Of a stretch of DNA of 64,000 nt, positions 11,451 through 23,904 are shown in pieces; within the stretch, counting starts at the first letter, position 1, and each line of letters begins with the position of its first letter. This stretch comes from Branchiostoma floridae (taxonomy: Eukaryota; Chordata; Leptocardii; Amphioxiformes; Branchiostomatidae): positions 5,625,249 through 5,689,248 of the forward strand of contig NC_049982.1 in NCBI RefSeq assembly GCF_000003815.2, in the 5' to 3' direction. The translations under genes were made by a program, and so were the position numbers. The notes below the pieces were generated by a model, which saw nothing but the letters and a program-made list of their open reading frames with translations, had not been told where the DNA came from and ran no database searches.

Positions 11451-12191
11451 TTTTAATAGGTACAGCAACTATAACCAAGGAGCTCCTTGCTATAACGTTA
11501 CATATTCAGTCATTACTGAAGCGACCAATCAATGTTTGCATGGTTAGTTTGTTTGTTTGTTTGTTTACATTACAACTTCATACGTAGTGTTTGGCTATGG
11601 CAGGTTTATTGATTTCGAAGGCACTACTGTAACAAGCTTAAGGCTCTGCTTCGGTGAAATGACAAACGTACCATCAAGATGTCGCCCTGTTATGTAGCTC
11701 TATCTGTTGACATTTGAATCATGTACAGCTATTTAGCCAATAACTAATCATTCATCATATAAAGTTTACCTTTAGCACACTGAAGTAGCTATTTTCCTAC
11801 CGATTCTCTATTTGTTACTATGAGAAGGTTATACATTGGTACAAGGAATATAAATCAACTTGAATTGTTTAACTGATATATATACATATGATCAAGGACA
11901 CCCATGTGATCACTGTATTATGTATTGCGCCGTTGCAACTCAAATGAAATGAAAATAGAATAGTTTACAGCAATCAGATGTCATAGAAGTCAATATGCTT
12001 TTCCTTGCATAGGGGATGTTTTAGTGTGCATTATGAAGTACTCTGCAATTTAGCATTCAATTAGGTCACAGTTTTGTGATCAAACAAACCTGTCATTCAT
12101 CGTCATCATCACTGAGCATATAGTACTGAAAAGTGTAAGAACATTTATCTCCGAGCCTCTTTAGGCAAATTGTAAAAACAAGTCATAATAA
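11450..12191. other. Spacer between the two minus-strand genes
   Basis: No coding content is seen. It holds a short (GTTT)n run at about 11548-11567. A TTTATT at about 11605 would read AATAAA on the minus strand and could serve the ankyrin gene's 3' end, some 590 bases after its stop. Confidence 0.35.
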
Positions 12192-14154
12192 TTAAAACAT
12201 GAGAGTTCTGTCAAACGCGGAAGATTTCACACCTTCGCGGTTTTTCTCTTGGGTGTTCTTGAATAATACCGGCGTTTTGAACCCTAAGCGACTTGTCGAA
12301 GGAGCACAGAAACTTTGCTTGTAAAAACTAGTATTCAGCCTAGGCAACCGTAACCCCGGTAACCTGGCAACCGTATCTAGGCAACGCGGAGATCCTCCAA
12401 CTTGACCTCGCGCCATTTTTACCATCAACACCTTGATTAGCTCCTTGTTGAATGGCAACGCAACGTCGTACGGCCGTTCTTCCCACTTGTTTCTAATTTG
12501 CATATTTGCCCCGTTTTCGACCAATAGGATAAGGATGTCCGTCTTTTGCTGCCTCGCTGACCAATGAAGCGGTGTTTCTCCGAACATGTCTTGACAGTTC
12601 GGCGATGCTCCGGCTTCCAGAAGCATCCCCACTGCGGAGATGTTTCTCGCCCTGACCGCCCAGTGCAGCACGCTAAAACCGCTGTACCCCACACTTTCCA
12701 CGTCCGCGCCGCTTCTAATCAGTATCTCCACCGTTTCACGGTCTTTTCCCACGATAGCCCAGTGGAGAGGCGACGATCCGGACGAGCATCTCCCGTTTAC
12801 GTGAGCGCCGCAGTCCACCAGTAAGCGGACATATGGCGCAGACCACCGCAAAGCGATGGCGCTGTACAGAGGGGAATGTCCGCAGCGGTCCCGGACGTTA
12901 GGGTCGGCGCGACAGTCCTGTAAGAGGAACTTGACCGTGGCGAGTCGTCCTCTGCTGACGGCCCGGGAGAGAGGTGTGCCCACCACGCTGGGCTGGTTCA
13001 CCAGCGCTCCGGCCGACACCAGCGTCTTCACTGCAGGGAAAATCACATTGCAAATTGCATGATCCAATGCTCCAACAAGCCAGCCAGCCAAACAAACAAA
13101 CAAACAAACAAACAAACGAACAAACGAGCAAACATGTTTGCAACGTTTACACTAAGTTATCACTTCATAAGAGCTAGACGCCTATTAGATATTTTTGCTT
13201 GACATGTGTGACGCTTTGCAGGTAGTACATGTTAATCTATCCGCGGAAAGCAGGCTTTCACGGGAGTGATTTTTTTACTGTTGAACCGTATTATTCACAT
13301 GTACATGCAATAGGAATTTCAAATGCATACTTTCAGCAAGAAGTAATCTGTTAATATGTGTTTTTTTTATATGTGAATGATTTTATATACATTACTGACG
13401 GCACCCTTGATATGAGCAGCGTTGCCTGGGTAACACACTACATTGCGATTATGCAAGTTAAGTCCAATAAAATAAGCAACAAAACGACTGAGAAATGAAA
13501 GGTCGTCAAGGTGGTGTACAGACACAAACAAGACGAAGAAAAATGAAAACAAACCACCTGGTAATGATTTTCTTGCTATATCATTACGTAATGCAGACCG
13601 GCCAAAGTTGCACTCATTGGTTGCTACCCCCCCCCCCCCCCCGTATCTTGAACAAGTAATGTGCTGGTGTTTAATGGAATGTTGATGGGGCATGATTCCT
13701 AAAAATAACATTATTCACCGAATCGTCAGAGGAGGAATATTGGTATAATCTTACCAAAATAAAGATTGAAAGTGAAACCCGCTGTGTGACTTGATGACCA
13801 AACATAATCTCCGAGCAGATCCTACGGTAGCATGATATAGTATCAAAAGCTGGTAGCCGGGTGAAGCCGGCGCTAGGTGTTTGTTTCGCTCTTCACTCCT
13901 CTACCAGCTTTTCATACTATCTTATGCTACCGTAAGATCTGCTTGGAGATTAGCCCAAACAAACCTGTCTTTATCTGCCCGAGTTCTGCTGCCCTGCACA
14001 GCAGCGTGTCCTCACAGCCCAAATCATCCCGGTCGCCGGTAGAATAGATCCCGTTCAAGTCCAGGCGTCTAGTTTTGGCGCACAGTTCCCGCACTCGCTC
14101 GCAGTCACCTCGCTCCACGGCCTGCCACAGTCGGTCTCGTGTAGAGGACTCCAT
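12192..14154 (-). CDS. Ankyrin-repeat protein, two coding exons, 342 aa
   Basis: Exon 1 is 14154-13965 and exon 2 is 13030-12192, joined in phase 1 across a GT-AG intron of 934 bases. The product has a short N-terminal helix-rich part (starts MESSTRDRLWQAVERGDCER), then about six ankyrin repeats between residues ~48 and ~247. The repeats show the GxTPLHWA type signature four times (SPLYSAI, SPLHWAI, SVLHWAV, TPLHWSA) and LLxxGAxxN ends. A basic, Ser/Phe-containing tail of ~95 residues follows. I cannot see a SOCS box, death domain or kinase, so it is not safely an ASB protein. Such proteins are protein-binding scaffolds, and the partner is unknown. The intron carries a MITE 11 bases from the donor and a (GTTT)n run near the acceptor. 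The sequence upstream of the ATG is a ~40-bp minisatellite. Confidence 0.85.
13078..13132. repeat. (AAAC)n-type simple repeat in ankyrin-gene intron
   Basis: A CCAG/AAAC tetranucleotide run. On the coding strand it is a (GTTT)n tract about 45-100 bases upstream of the exon 2 acceptor. It creates a false hydrophobic N-terminal extension if the exon is read through into the intron. Confidence 0.9.
13805..13952. mobile_element. MITE, TCTCCAAGCAGA family, next to the ankyrin gene 5' splice site
   Basis: It is bounded by TAATCTCCGAGCAGATCC and GATCTGCTTGGAGATTA. The flanks GACCAAACA (13796-13804) and GCCCAAACA (13953-13961) are a 9-base duplication with one mismatch. The right duplication ends two bases from the GT of the donor of ankyrin exon 1, so the insertion is just inside the intron. 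Confidence 0.85.
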
Positions 14155-14195
14155 GGGACTGGTAAATGCTAGTGTAACACAGAAATGCCACTTAA

Positions 14196-14445
14196 CGCAG
14201 CTACTTGGTGTATCGCCGATTTTTGGGACTGAGCATGCAGTGCGGCCACTTGGTGTACGGCCAATTTTTCGGGGACTGAAAACCGCTAATTGGTGAACAG
14301 CCGATCTTTGGGATTCAAGACCGCTACTCGGTATACCACCGCCGATTTTTGGGACAGAACATCGCTACTTGGTGTACCACCGGTAGATCTTTGCGGCTAC
14401 AACACTGCTTCTCAGTGTACCACCGATCTTTGAATCATCCAGTTA
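14196..14445. repeat. Degenerate ~40-bp minisatellite upstream of the ankyrin gene
   Basis: About six imperfect copies of a unit like GCTACTTGGTGTACCACCGA followed by TTTTTGGGACTGAACA, with period 37-47 bases. It starts ~40 bases upstream of the ankyrin start codon, so it occupies the expected 5' leader or promoter. Confidence 0.75.
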
Positions 14446-15395
14446 TGCGTTGACTCCAGTCTCTGCTGATAACCGCCTACCCCAAGCGCCCGTGAAAGTG
14501 ATGAAGTGAGACCAAGGTCCGACATGTTATTTACCTTCAGACTAGCGTCTCCTGGTGCTGTTTTAAATGATTTGCTCTAGTTTAGAAAACAAATCTTAAG
14601 GGCAAATGTTTTCGAGCAAAGCTGCCTCTGAAATCGTCCATAATAGCAGACAGACATCTGTATCACTGCACCACAGATGAGAGCAGGTCGTCAGTAGCAT
14701 TTTCAGGGGGATGCATACAACTGTCTTAAAGATTTTAACTTTGCGATATGAGCATATAAGTCTGAGAAACAGTCTCCACGTGAAAGGGAAAAAATGTTTT
14801 GTTCTGGTTAGTTTCTCCCACAGGCCCTACCGCAACGGTCTATAAACATCTCCACTCAAACGCCCGTTACCATGGCAACGTGTCGTACGTGTCAACCAAA
14901 TACTGATAGACGCGAATTTGATTAACCTCCGGGGTAAACAACATTATTAAGTTCACTTTGGGGTCAAAAAGCCCTCCTTTGTGTGTACTGCCTTATGATA
15001 CGGGTGTTGGCATACCCCCTGGACCTGGATATCTCGGTATTTCTTTGTATAAGTTTTTTTATGAACTCTTGAGGTCCCATGACCTGCAGTGACGTCATCT
15101 CCAAGCAGATGTGTTCGGTATTGACTTGTTTTGTACGACCTATGGGTACGGCGTTACGATATGATTGTTTGGATGCCCGATTTGGATGTTGGCGTGACCC
15201 TTTGTCCTGTGTACCTCGATATTTTGTTAACTAGATATTTTGTTAACTAGGTATCAAAATCGGGGTGGTTTGACTACACTGCACTGACGTAGCCTTCAGG
15301 CGGATGTACGGCTCCGACTTAATTTAGTTGCGTAATGCGATTTCTCTGTTTCCCCATTTCCTTATTTCACACTCGTATTGACCGCGCGAATAATC

Positions 15396-15708
15396 TCATG
15401 GACGAGTTACTACACTTCTATCTTAGGCCATGCAATGGCAAGGAGGACGTTTGGGACTCTGCCATTTCTTCGTAGGCATCAGGGTCATGCCTCCTCGTTA
15501 ATTAGAGCTCGCAGACTCGTCGTCCGATCGAATCGCGCCTAATGTGAGGGGGTATTAAAAGACTGGCGCGATCGGATTATGCTACAAGGAGACGTCTGCA
15601 AGCTCTGTACTCCCCACGTAGACAGGAAGGGCCAAATCTCTGCTTGGAGAAAAACGTCTTCCTTGCCATAACATGGCATAAGACAGAAATTAAATATCTC
15701 GTCCATGA
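15396..15708. mobile_element. MITE/foldback element, 313 bp, TCATGGACGAG termini
   Basis: There is a perfect 11-base terminal inverted repeat (TCATGGACGAG and CTCGTCCATGA). The arms continue to pair through ATGGCAAGGAGGACGTTT / AAACGTCTTCCTTGCCAT, and again through gagctcgcagac / gtctgcaagctc and gatcgaatcgcgcc / ggcgcgatcggatt. The whole element would fold into one long interrupted hairpin. Confidence 0.8.
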
Positions 15709-16099
15709 CACAATTGAATCATCCATACCACTGTGAAACATTTTTTTTTAAATTTCCGATTGTTTTATTCATAATTATGTATTTGAATTTTCCTACTAGC
15801 CTTTGGGACAAACTTTGGATCCGAGCCAAGCCGACCTTCTCAACTCGCCTCACCATTTTCCGCCTCGCATCCTATCACTCTACAGTACCCAAACACACAC
15901 CAATACAAACAAAAACAAACAAAAAACGAACAGAACGAAAACCATTTATTACCCCCTTGTTTTCATGGGGGTAATAATCTGTAAAGCGATAAATGTAGCT
16001 GCTCTACCGATCACTCCCTGTCACTCCATTTGTTCAACCATCCTGACCTCTTAGATCACATAATGAAGGCAATTTTTTTTCTGGCAATCTTTTTTATTC

Positions 16100-16306
16100 G
16101 CACACTCGCACAATTTTTGAGATTCCCAAGGAACTTGGAACTTGGAACGGAAAAGGATGTGGTTTTGTTTTTGTAACTATGTAAATATTGTATTGTATGT
16201 ATTGTTATTTGTTTATGTATCCAGGGCCTCCATGAAAAACAGTGTCAGCCACTGATCGGAGCATACCCTGGTTAAAGAAAATAGAAATAAATAAATAGAT
16301 AAATAA
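16100..16306 (+). mobile_element. LINE-type 3' end remnant
   Basis: Sequence of the kind ccagggcctccatgaaaaac followed by a short body and an (AAAT)n tail (aaataaataaatag) is typical of the 3' end of CR1/L2-like non-LTR retrotransposons. A similar A-rich tail occurs at about 61930-62075. No reverse transcriptase is left. Confidence 0.45.
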
Positions 16307-17370
16307 GGGACGGCATCCATATAATCAAATCAATATGACCACATCCAAAATGTGGACAGTAGACAAAAGAACCAGAGCGTACAGATCTGCAGCCACCGTT
16401 CATAATTGACTAGACTCACGGCGGCTGGTTCTCACACCGCAGAATAACACACCTTGTGGCGCTATCTTTTGATTATCTCTCTCATCGAGCACTCCATTGT
16501 TTATAGTGGAAAGTGTGCGATGATTTTCAGGTAATTAGACAGGAAAATGAAAGGGCAGGGAGTCGGCGGCTTGAAAAGATTCCACCTGTTATGCTTGCGG
16601 ATATCTGCTGGATTTGTTATCTGTCTACGAGCTCAGATGTACCGTGAGCTGTCACCAGAAAATGAGGCTGTTGACTGATAATCTGCATTGCACTACCTTT
16701 TCACAAGATGCTGCGGCCGCCCGGCGACCATTGAGCAACAAAAAATACAAAATAAGTAAAAAATCACAAGTTGCTCAACACATTTCATATATTTTCATAT
16801 ATGTTTTGTGTGTCTTGTTATCTTTTAAGCCATTCTTTTGGATCTTGCATCTTATTCCAATTATAAAATCAATGGTCGCACAAATCCGATTTCGGTCACC
16901 GTACGGTCGCTCCGTGATCGTCGTCTAGTGGAAAAGGGGGCTTAGTTTTACGAGCGACTTTCAAAAAGTAGTGCCATTGGTTTAATATCAGACTCACTTT
17001 TTCATCAAATGAGTTGAAGTTTGGCACAAAGGTACAGACATATATCCTCCTGAGATTGGAATGTTAGAATTTCTTGTTCAGATTTCGATGAGCAACTCAA
17101 TCTCAAGAGTGATTTTACCTTCGTGCCAAGTTTGGGTGAAAAAATCAGCCTATTATAAAACCAATGGTATTACTTTTTGATGGCCTATAACTGGCTTGCA
17201 ATAAGCTAACCATTTGGAACAAGACTGTGGCGATGTTTATTTCAATGCAAAACATTCTGTCATATCGTCAAAAACATATACTGACATTTTAAACAGCATT
17301 CCAATGAATACAAAGAATTATAAAAGTAAGCTTTTAAGACTCTTTGAACATGTTCAGATAATCAAATAAT

Positions 17371-17471
17371 ATAGAATACAACACGGTGTATTCCGTATCG
17401 CCCAAGGTTTCAGCCCGACCCGCGGGAGGGCTGAGACCGAGGGTGATGCGGAATACACCGTGTTGTATTTC
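17371..17471. mobile_element. Short palindromic element, ACACGGTGTATTCCG arms
   Basis: ATACAACACGGTGTATTCCG at the left and its exact inverse at the right flank a GC-rich core that also pairs (ggtttcagccc / gggctgagacc). It is about 100 bp, with no coding capacity. Confidence 0.75.
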
Positions 17472-17884
17472 ATTTATGTCATAACCACTTGAGAAAACCC
17501 ATGTTTTGATGCGCCAGAAGTTGAACACATTTGGTGCCCTCGAACAATAAGTGTTGCAACAGCAATGTTCCAACGTCCGAATCAGGTATTCGAATTGCCA
17601 ATTCGGCCCGCTCGAAACAGTTCGATTTATTCGAATAGAGCCTGTGTGATACGCCTTTCGAACCTGTGCGATACGGAAACGTACGGCCCGGTCCGGAACA
17701 CCCGTATCGAACGTTTTCGCGTCACAGGTATGACATAATGATCTTTATCGTATACGTTTGCCTAATTTGTCTAAGTACGCATTTTTGAAAGGGTTAGGCT
17801 TCCGCTACACATGTAACGTTATATGTATGAAACCTCCAGAAACCTCCAGAAACGAGCGGGACTATTCACCAACCACTCACTGCC

Positions 17885-18060
17885 CTCAAGAAGAAGCCTC
17901 CACCCCCCCCCCCCCCCAAGTAATGTACGGAGAAACATCAGGTGAGAGACCCTGGTTCAAATTCTAGGTAGGGCATTTAGGTTGTGGCTGCACCCGTCTT
18001 TCGGAGGGGACGTGAAATGGGTGTCCCCTACGTGGTCGAGGAGGAGGGGAACCATCCCTA
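17885..18060 (+). mobile_element. SINE-like fragment
   Basis: After a C tract there is a B-box-like GGTTCAAATTC, then a conserved-looking body around cgtctttcggaggggacgtg. Such bodies are found in tRNA-derived SINEs of marine invertebrates. The A box is not clear, so this is a fragment or degraded copy. Confidence 0.45.
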
Positions 18061-18139
18061 ACTATGAATGTACACTTTTACTGAAGCATCAAGGAAACTT
18101 GGCGCTAGGTACTGCAACGGTCTGAACATTCGTGCAAAC

Positions 18140-18302
18140 GAAGGAACAAATGGACGGACGAAGTTACGAACGTACGGATGGACGAAGAAGGAACGGATGG
18201 ACGGACAAACGGATGGACGGACAAATGGACGGACGAAAGAAGGAATGAACGAACGAACGGGTGGACGGACGAACGAACAAATGGACGAAAGAACGTTTGT
18301 CA
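18140..18302. repeat. GGAC/GAAC tetranucleotide-type minisatellite
   Basis: An irregular array of ggacgaac, ggatggac and gaacgaac words. Both strands are open in several frames over this array, giving false Arg/Thr- or Ser/Val/Arg-rich proteins. Confidence 0.9.
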
Positions 18303-21300
18303 CGGTTTGAACGAACGTGTGTGAAGGCCCTTAGATTTACTGTATGTAAAACAACAGAAGGTGGAAGTATCCCCATGGATTAGAGTGTCGATTGTTTCTT
18401 TTCTTTCCTTTCAAATGATACAAATCGACAACAATTATAGCTGCCGAAGTTGTGATAACTTCGCCATTACATTTTGTCTTACAAGGCTTAAATAAAATCT
18501 GTGCATTTTTGCCACGTGGAGGAAGGGATTTTCACGTGCAGGAGTTAAGTTACAACAGAAGTGAACGTAATCAACTTGTAGATATGCAACTGTTACTGTG
18601 GCAGATAGAGGCGCTGAGTTGTTTTTTGTTTGCTTGTTTGGTCTACGAATTATCTAAAAAGGGGAAGACTGAGAACAAGACGCAACTTGCATCATAGATG
18701 TTTAATAACGACTTGCTTTGCAAAATCACATCGAGATTAGACAATCATCTTGCAGCTTTTTTATGTGGCATATCCCTTGCAAATAGTATAATTAACGTTA
18801 TCACATGAAAGAAAAATATGTAGCCTTTGCAGAGGATGCGGTCTTCAGAACTCTGTTGATCACTCTAGCCCACTTACAGAAATGGCAGAAACAATGATAG
18901 ACAACTATCAGTTACCAGAAAACCGGTTTGAGCTCATCCCACCTGTTAATTACTACCCTGGTCATCGCTACGACCCCCTGGGCAGAACGCGCACAAGGAC
19001 GGGTTCTTATCTGGGATCCCCACTCGTTATATTCCGTCCAATTCAAGCTTTTGCTGCTTCTGCGTTTTGTTCTTAAAGTGTGTTTTGAAGGAGGGAAACG
19101 CAACGGATATGTTTCTAACCTAGAAGTGATTACTGCGCGGCGTCTGTGGACACATGGGAATTACTAGGAAAACAGGACGGAGACACAGGTAAGTTTGAGC
19201 TATCTTACTTGTATTGAGTATTGATCAAAACACGCCGAACCACAGCGATATGGCTTCCACCGTGCATATGTCTCTGCTGTTGCTGGTCTGGTCATTTGTG
19301 TAACAGGCAACAGTGTCGGAATTGCCACTTGTAAGTTTTCGGTGAGCGATATTGTTTCCTGTCCCCACTCCATCATAAGTTTAGACCAGATTTACAGCAC
19401 ATGAAACCGGCACGGACGCATTGTTGTCGGTAGGGCTGTTTATGCAAGGTTGCTCAACCTTCTTAGTTAGTGGCTACATTTGCACATTGGTATACGATAG
19501 AAGTTTTGTTCTTGTCTTTAATCTCAAACGACAGTTTGTGATAACTATTTCCTCCTGGGCCATGTTGAAGTCCACACATGTCTATGCTATAAACACCGTT
19601 TTGTTTGTGAGATATACATGTAGATACATACGACGGTTTATTGTTTACTTGAATTTGTCGCGTCGACAACGAGTTCATTCCACTCAAAAGAGAAATAAAT
19701 GTACAGTCTAAAATACTTAGTCTTAGTACTTAAAGTCAACAGATACACGTATTCCACAAGGACAAGGACGAACTGACATTGCTCTGAAGTTTTAAAACGT
19801 ATATCTAAAGTGCCATTTGATATGAAGTATTTTAAAATGACTGTCACCAAAAATTAGAGGTGTGTGCCGTGTTGTTGTGCTCTTTTCACGTTTGATATCA
19901 AAAGCCACCATGCTTGGTCCTCATAAGAGTCTTCGGTCGAACTGGATCTAGTATCGATAGAAATACCCCCGGCTTATGTATACCTACCTGATATTCAGAT
20001 CTACATATAACACTACCGGATAAAACAAAAAAACTGCGAAACACCACAAAATGCAAAGCAAATTTTAATCTTCAAACAATGTCTTGAAGAGGTGTACAAC
20101 AGTAGGGAAAGTTTAGTGACACACTGGAGCTTAAAATATCTATTCCCTAGAGATGAGCAAAATTATCAAAGTGCGTCACTGCGATGAATATGCCCACAAG
20201 GCAAATCGTTCAAAGAGTTTTGCTGTTGTTTTTCTAGGTGTTCTTTAAACTCAGAGATACGATGCACATGTTCTTTATTCTATGCTTAGGGAAATGTTAT
20301 CTTTGGCTTTATAGGTTTATTTTGTAGTATTAAGTCAATTGGCTGCTTGCTTCTGACAAGCGTCAAACTTTTGTCCTGACACGCACAAAAGCATAAACTC
20401 AAGTAACTGGATATGTTTTTGGAAACGGTCAGACATTTCAGGTATAGCATCCACTATCTTTCGTCATTGACGAAAGTAACTGCTTTTTAGCGTATCTTAT
20501 TACTTAAATGTCAATGTGATTTGGAATAAAGCCTTAGTTTTTGCATAAGAGACAAATAAGCCACAGAATTTCAAAACTCTGTGAAATATTTACAGTTTTT
20601 TTAAATTCTTGTCCTACTTTTTTACTTCAGAAGAATTTCCTTGTTTAGATTTTCTTTAACAATCTATGTTCAGTCCTATGGATGAAACAATGCACGAGGC
20701 GCTTGGCGAAATCGCTAGATTGGCACCACACTTATTTTCCGCCACCTTTCTGATAACTTTCTAGCACTCTCGACCCAACTTCCTGTGAGTATCAAAGTGC
20801 CAATTGCTGAACTTTACCACTACCCCCTCCTTTTCTGTGGCACATACTACTACTCACAAACACAGAAACACTGCATTTGACTATAAAACTTTCAGTGGAA
20901 GACATGTAGCGCAAAGCACAATCTTTGATTAAAAAAAAAAGTGTTATATGTAACATTTTACTGCTCTGTCCATTCTTTCCTTTGTTCATCACGAGAAGCA
21001 TTGCGGCTTTGATCATACTTATTTTTATTGAAACAACAATAGCACAGAGACTTTCGTAAGGGTGTCTGGAATCACACAAACGAACAAGTTGATAGAAATG
21101 AACTAGCCAACGTACAAATATATGACTAAATCCATTCTGTTGAGTTAAACGTATTTACGCGGTAGTCCATGAAAATGAATTCCACTATGTAATGGAATGC
21201 TCTAGATATGATGCCTTCTGCAATGAGTTCTTCATCACATTCCTGTATCTAAATATAACACATTTCAAGAAACTCAATATCAGAAGTAGATTTGGCTGCA

Positions 21301-23800
21301 TCTCTAGATCTGACAGTTCTCATAATGTTACGACGAGTTGATATATAAAATATTGTTTTGTTATTCCAGAATATAATGACACATAAGTTTAGCCAAACCT
21401 GATTGCATGAAGATTTTTGATATCCTATATCATTTAGTCAATAGAATCTTTAGATCTAATTTGTATCCATATTTTGTAGTTTATTGTCGACCGTACATAC
21501 TAAAGTCACTATACTTTTTGTTGTGCTAATAAAACTTCATCTATTAATATGTCAAAACAATGATGTCACACTTCCTGTTTCACTCCCTTCACCTGAAACC
21601 TTATACGGAAGCCTATCAACAGTCTAAGCTCTGCTGCACATCACTCCTGAATTTTTCTTTATGTGGCACCGAATGACGCCACGGATGACGCAGGTTGTGA
21701 CACACACACCAAGGATTAATCACGTCTTACACAGGGCTTTCTTTGTGGCACTTAATCCTACACGTTCCTTTCTCACCGTAATTACGGTAATTGGTATATA
21801 AAAGGTGAAAGGTGACTGTGTAAATTTCTCCAAAAAGATGACATGACGAATGTGTTTTATATGATACTTGTATACGCGACGTACGTAGTATTTTGTTGAG
21901 TTGCCGATAGAATTATGGCTCCCTCATAAAAGTACATCACAGTAGGCTGATATCACAAAGGTCGCACATGAGCGCATCGCAGGTGTTCGGGATATTTTCT
22001 AGTGTTGTTTCGGTCGTCATGGCGACCAGGATTGTTTACACCTAGCCGGCGGCCACGTCTGTCAGGCACCCTATAATTTATCCACAATGCAGATGTTGAC
22101 AGGTCCTATCAGATAAAGAGCTATGTACATGTAGTATCACATGTCCACTCACATGTTCACTCATGTGTGTATGATTCGTAGCTTCAGATATGGTGTGGCT
22201 ACATGTTTTTGTTTTGTTTAACAGGGCCAGATATGTCCGAAAGTTGAAATACGTATGAAATAAATGATTTTAAGTATTTTTATTGTTATTTTGCTACTCC
22301 TACTGTACTGAAATAAATTTAGTACAAATGACTTGTCAGACATACCTACAGTAGCATGTAGCCAGGTAGGAAAAGGACGAAGTTCGCCAACATTTGTGAT
22401 TAATCGCCTTGTGCAACTGTAAGAAGTGATAAGACGTAAATAGTGTTTATTAGATGAATGAATGAATGAATGAATGAATGAATGAATGAATGAATGGTTT
22501 TATTCGATCAATGTGATCCATGAAAAAGTATATGGCAGCCACAGGCTGAATTGCATACTTTTACAATTAAAATCATTGGCTTAGGCAGATACAGCTCGAA
22601 AATACAGGAGGTAAGAAACTCTATGGTATGTATGAAGAAAGACCGATTGTTGATGCAGAGTGTCCAGACCACTGCATCGGCAGAATACAGTGGACTACTA
22701 TGTATAGCACAGGGAAGTGGACACCTTACGGCTTACCTGTCTTAGGTCTGAGTAGGACGATGTCTCATTTGTTGCAAAAATTATGCCACACAAAAACAGT
22801 CAGAGATGTTGAAAGTTCACATTTTAATACAATGTACATTTGAATGATTATGTGTATGAAACATTACCATTTCCCAAAAGTATTACTTATCGGATGCTTA
22901 TTTTCGTCAATACTGTAAATGCTGTGAGGACTTGTCTATCATTTGGAAAAAACACTAATGATATATGCATGTAATTATCATTTCTCAAAAGCATGAGTTG
23001 CAAAGCTCTACGAGATCGAGTAAGAACATATGTTAAGACATCTTTTATAAAACATGAAATACGGCTATTGCATCCATATGATTTGCAGTATTTCCCTGAT
23101 GATGTGAATTTCGATCGCGACGCCTTGATCTGAAAAAGAACAGCAAATGCCAAACGTTATACATTTGCAGACACACCCACTCATCACGTATGAAGTTAAC
23201 CAATAAAAAGTTGCCCACAAAGCCGCCGAAACCATGCTAGATTTCTACCCAGAAGGACCCTACATCGATATGTTCACGTTTTTGTGGAGTTTCATCCGGC
23301 GAAAACTGAAATCATAGACATAGTCGGAAAAGTGACCCCGTCTTGATCAAAACGAACACGGAAACACGCCCCCCTCCCCAACTCACGTACGCGTAAACTC
23401 CCAAAGGCCGATATGTTGCCATCGACTAATTTACGGTCAAAATCGCCGAAAGTCTTACGAGTTTGGATCTACAAGGATCCAATGATGGTACTTGTAAGCT
23501 TTTGTGGGATATTTTTACGGCTTGAGCCAAACTTATCCGAGTAACTACAAGTAAGGCGACGGGCCTATATGCACGTTTTTCTCACGACAAGCAAGCATAA
23601 ACCGCCCGTCAAAAATTGTGAAAAATGACCAGAAATTTGCAAATTTACAGCACGATATCGAGTCCATAGGTTCACAACAATATTATCTGCTCATGGCATG
23701 CCGATTTACCGGCGGATGTTGCCAAATAATATCACAACGAATCTCTGAAGTTGACTCGATCGAGTCGATGCTGGGAGAAGCCATTGTTAGCCGCTGGGCT
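18303..23800. other. Intergenic stretch upstream of the polycystin gene
   Basis: I see no chain of exons or known domain. Items noted are a TATAAAAGG word near 21797-21805 with no coding region behind it, an (AATG)n array at 22453-22496 attached to a reversed LINE 3' end, and (CGCG)n-rich sequence near 23833-23848 leading into the polycystin promoter. Confidence 0.45.
22453..22560 (-). mobile_element. Reversed LINE 3' end with (ATTC)n tail
   Basis: Read on the minus strand, the order is attcagcctgtggctgccat, ..., gatcacattgatcgaataaa, then (CATT)n. The same ATTCAGCCxxTGGCTGC box precedes A-rich tails at 33316-33375 and 50072-50118, so it marks the 3' end of a dispersed CR1/L2-like family. 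The tetranucleotide array is that element's tail. Confidence 0.6.
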
Positions 23801-23832
23801 GCTAAAGGCTGTTACCGTCCGACTGTCAAATC

Positions 23833-23904
23833 ACGCGCGCGCGCGGCCAGATTACAGTCTCGCGAGACCTCCCAACGAGATTGGATTGTCGCGTATTATA
23901 ACTT
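23833..23904 (+). promoter_or_regulatory. Probable promoter and non-coding first exon of the polycystin gene
   Basis: A CG-rich tract is followed by the palindrome TCTCGCGAGA at 23858-23867, a core-promoter element known from TATA-less metazoan promoters. After it comes a consensus 5' splice site at 23904/23905 (ACTT|GTAAGT). The next acceptor (23031-type T tract ending TTTCAG at 24036) lies only 132 bases away and opens the exon that carries the ATG. This fits a short 5' leader exon plus a small intron. Confidence 0.5.

Noticed and set aside
12192-13115. Hydrophobic N-terminus before the ankyrin repeats suggesting a signal peptide
   Set aside because: The Cys/Leu/Phe-rich start is intron sequence containing a (GTTT)n run. 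The true exon begins at 13030 after a CTGCAG acceptor and joins exon 1 at 13965.
13805-13964. Introner (intron created by a transposon)
   Set aside because: The element does not span the intron. Its far end is ~775 bases from the acceptor and the duplicated 9-mer does not supply both splice sites, so it is an insertion into an existing intron.
18058-18376. Arg/Thr- and Ser/Val/Arg-rich frames on both strands
   Set aside because: Produced by the GGAC/GAAC minisatellite, with no splice or domain support.
21790-21810. TATATAAAAGG as a gene promoter
   Set aside because: No coding exon or plausible first exon follows within the 2 kb to the next element, so it may be chance in AT-rich DNA.
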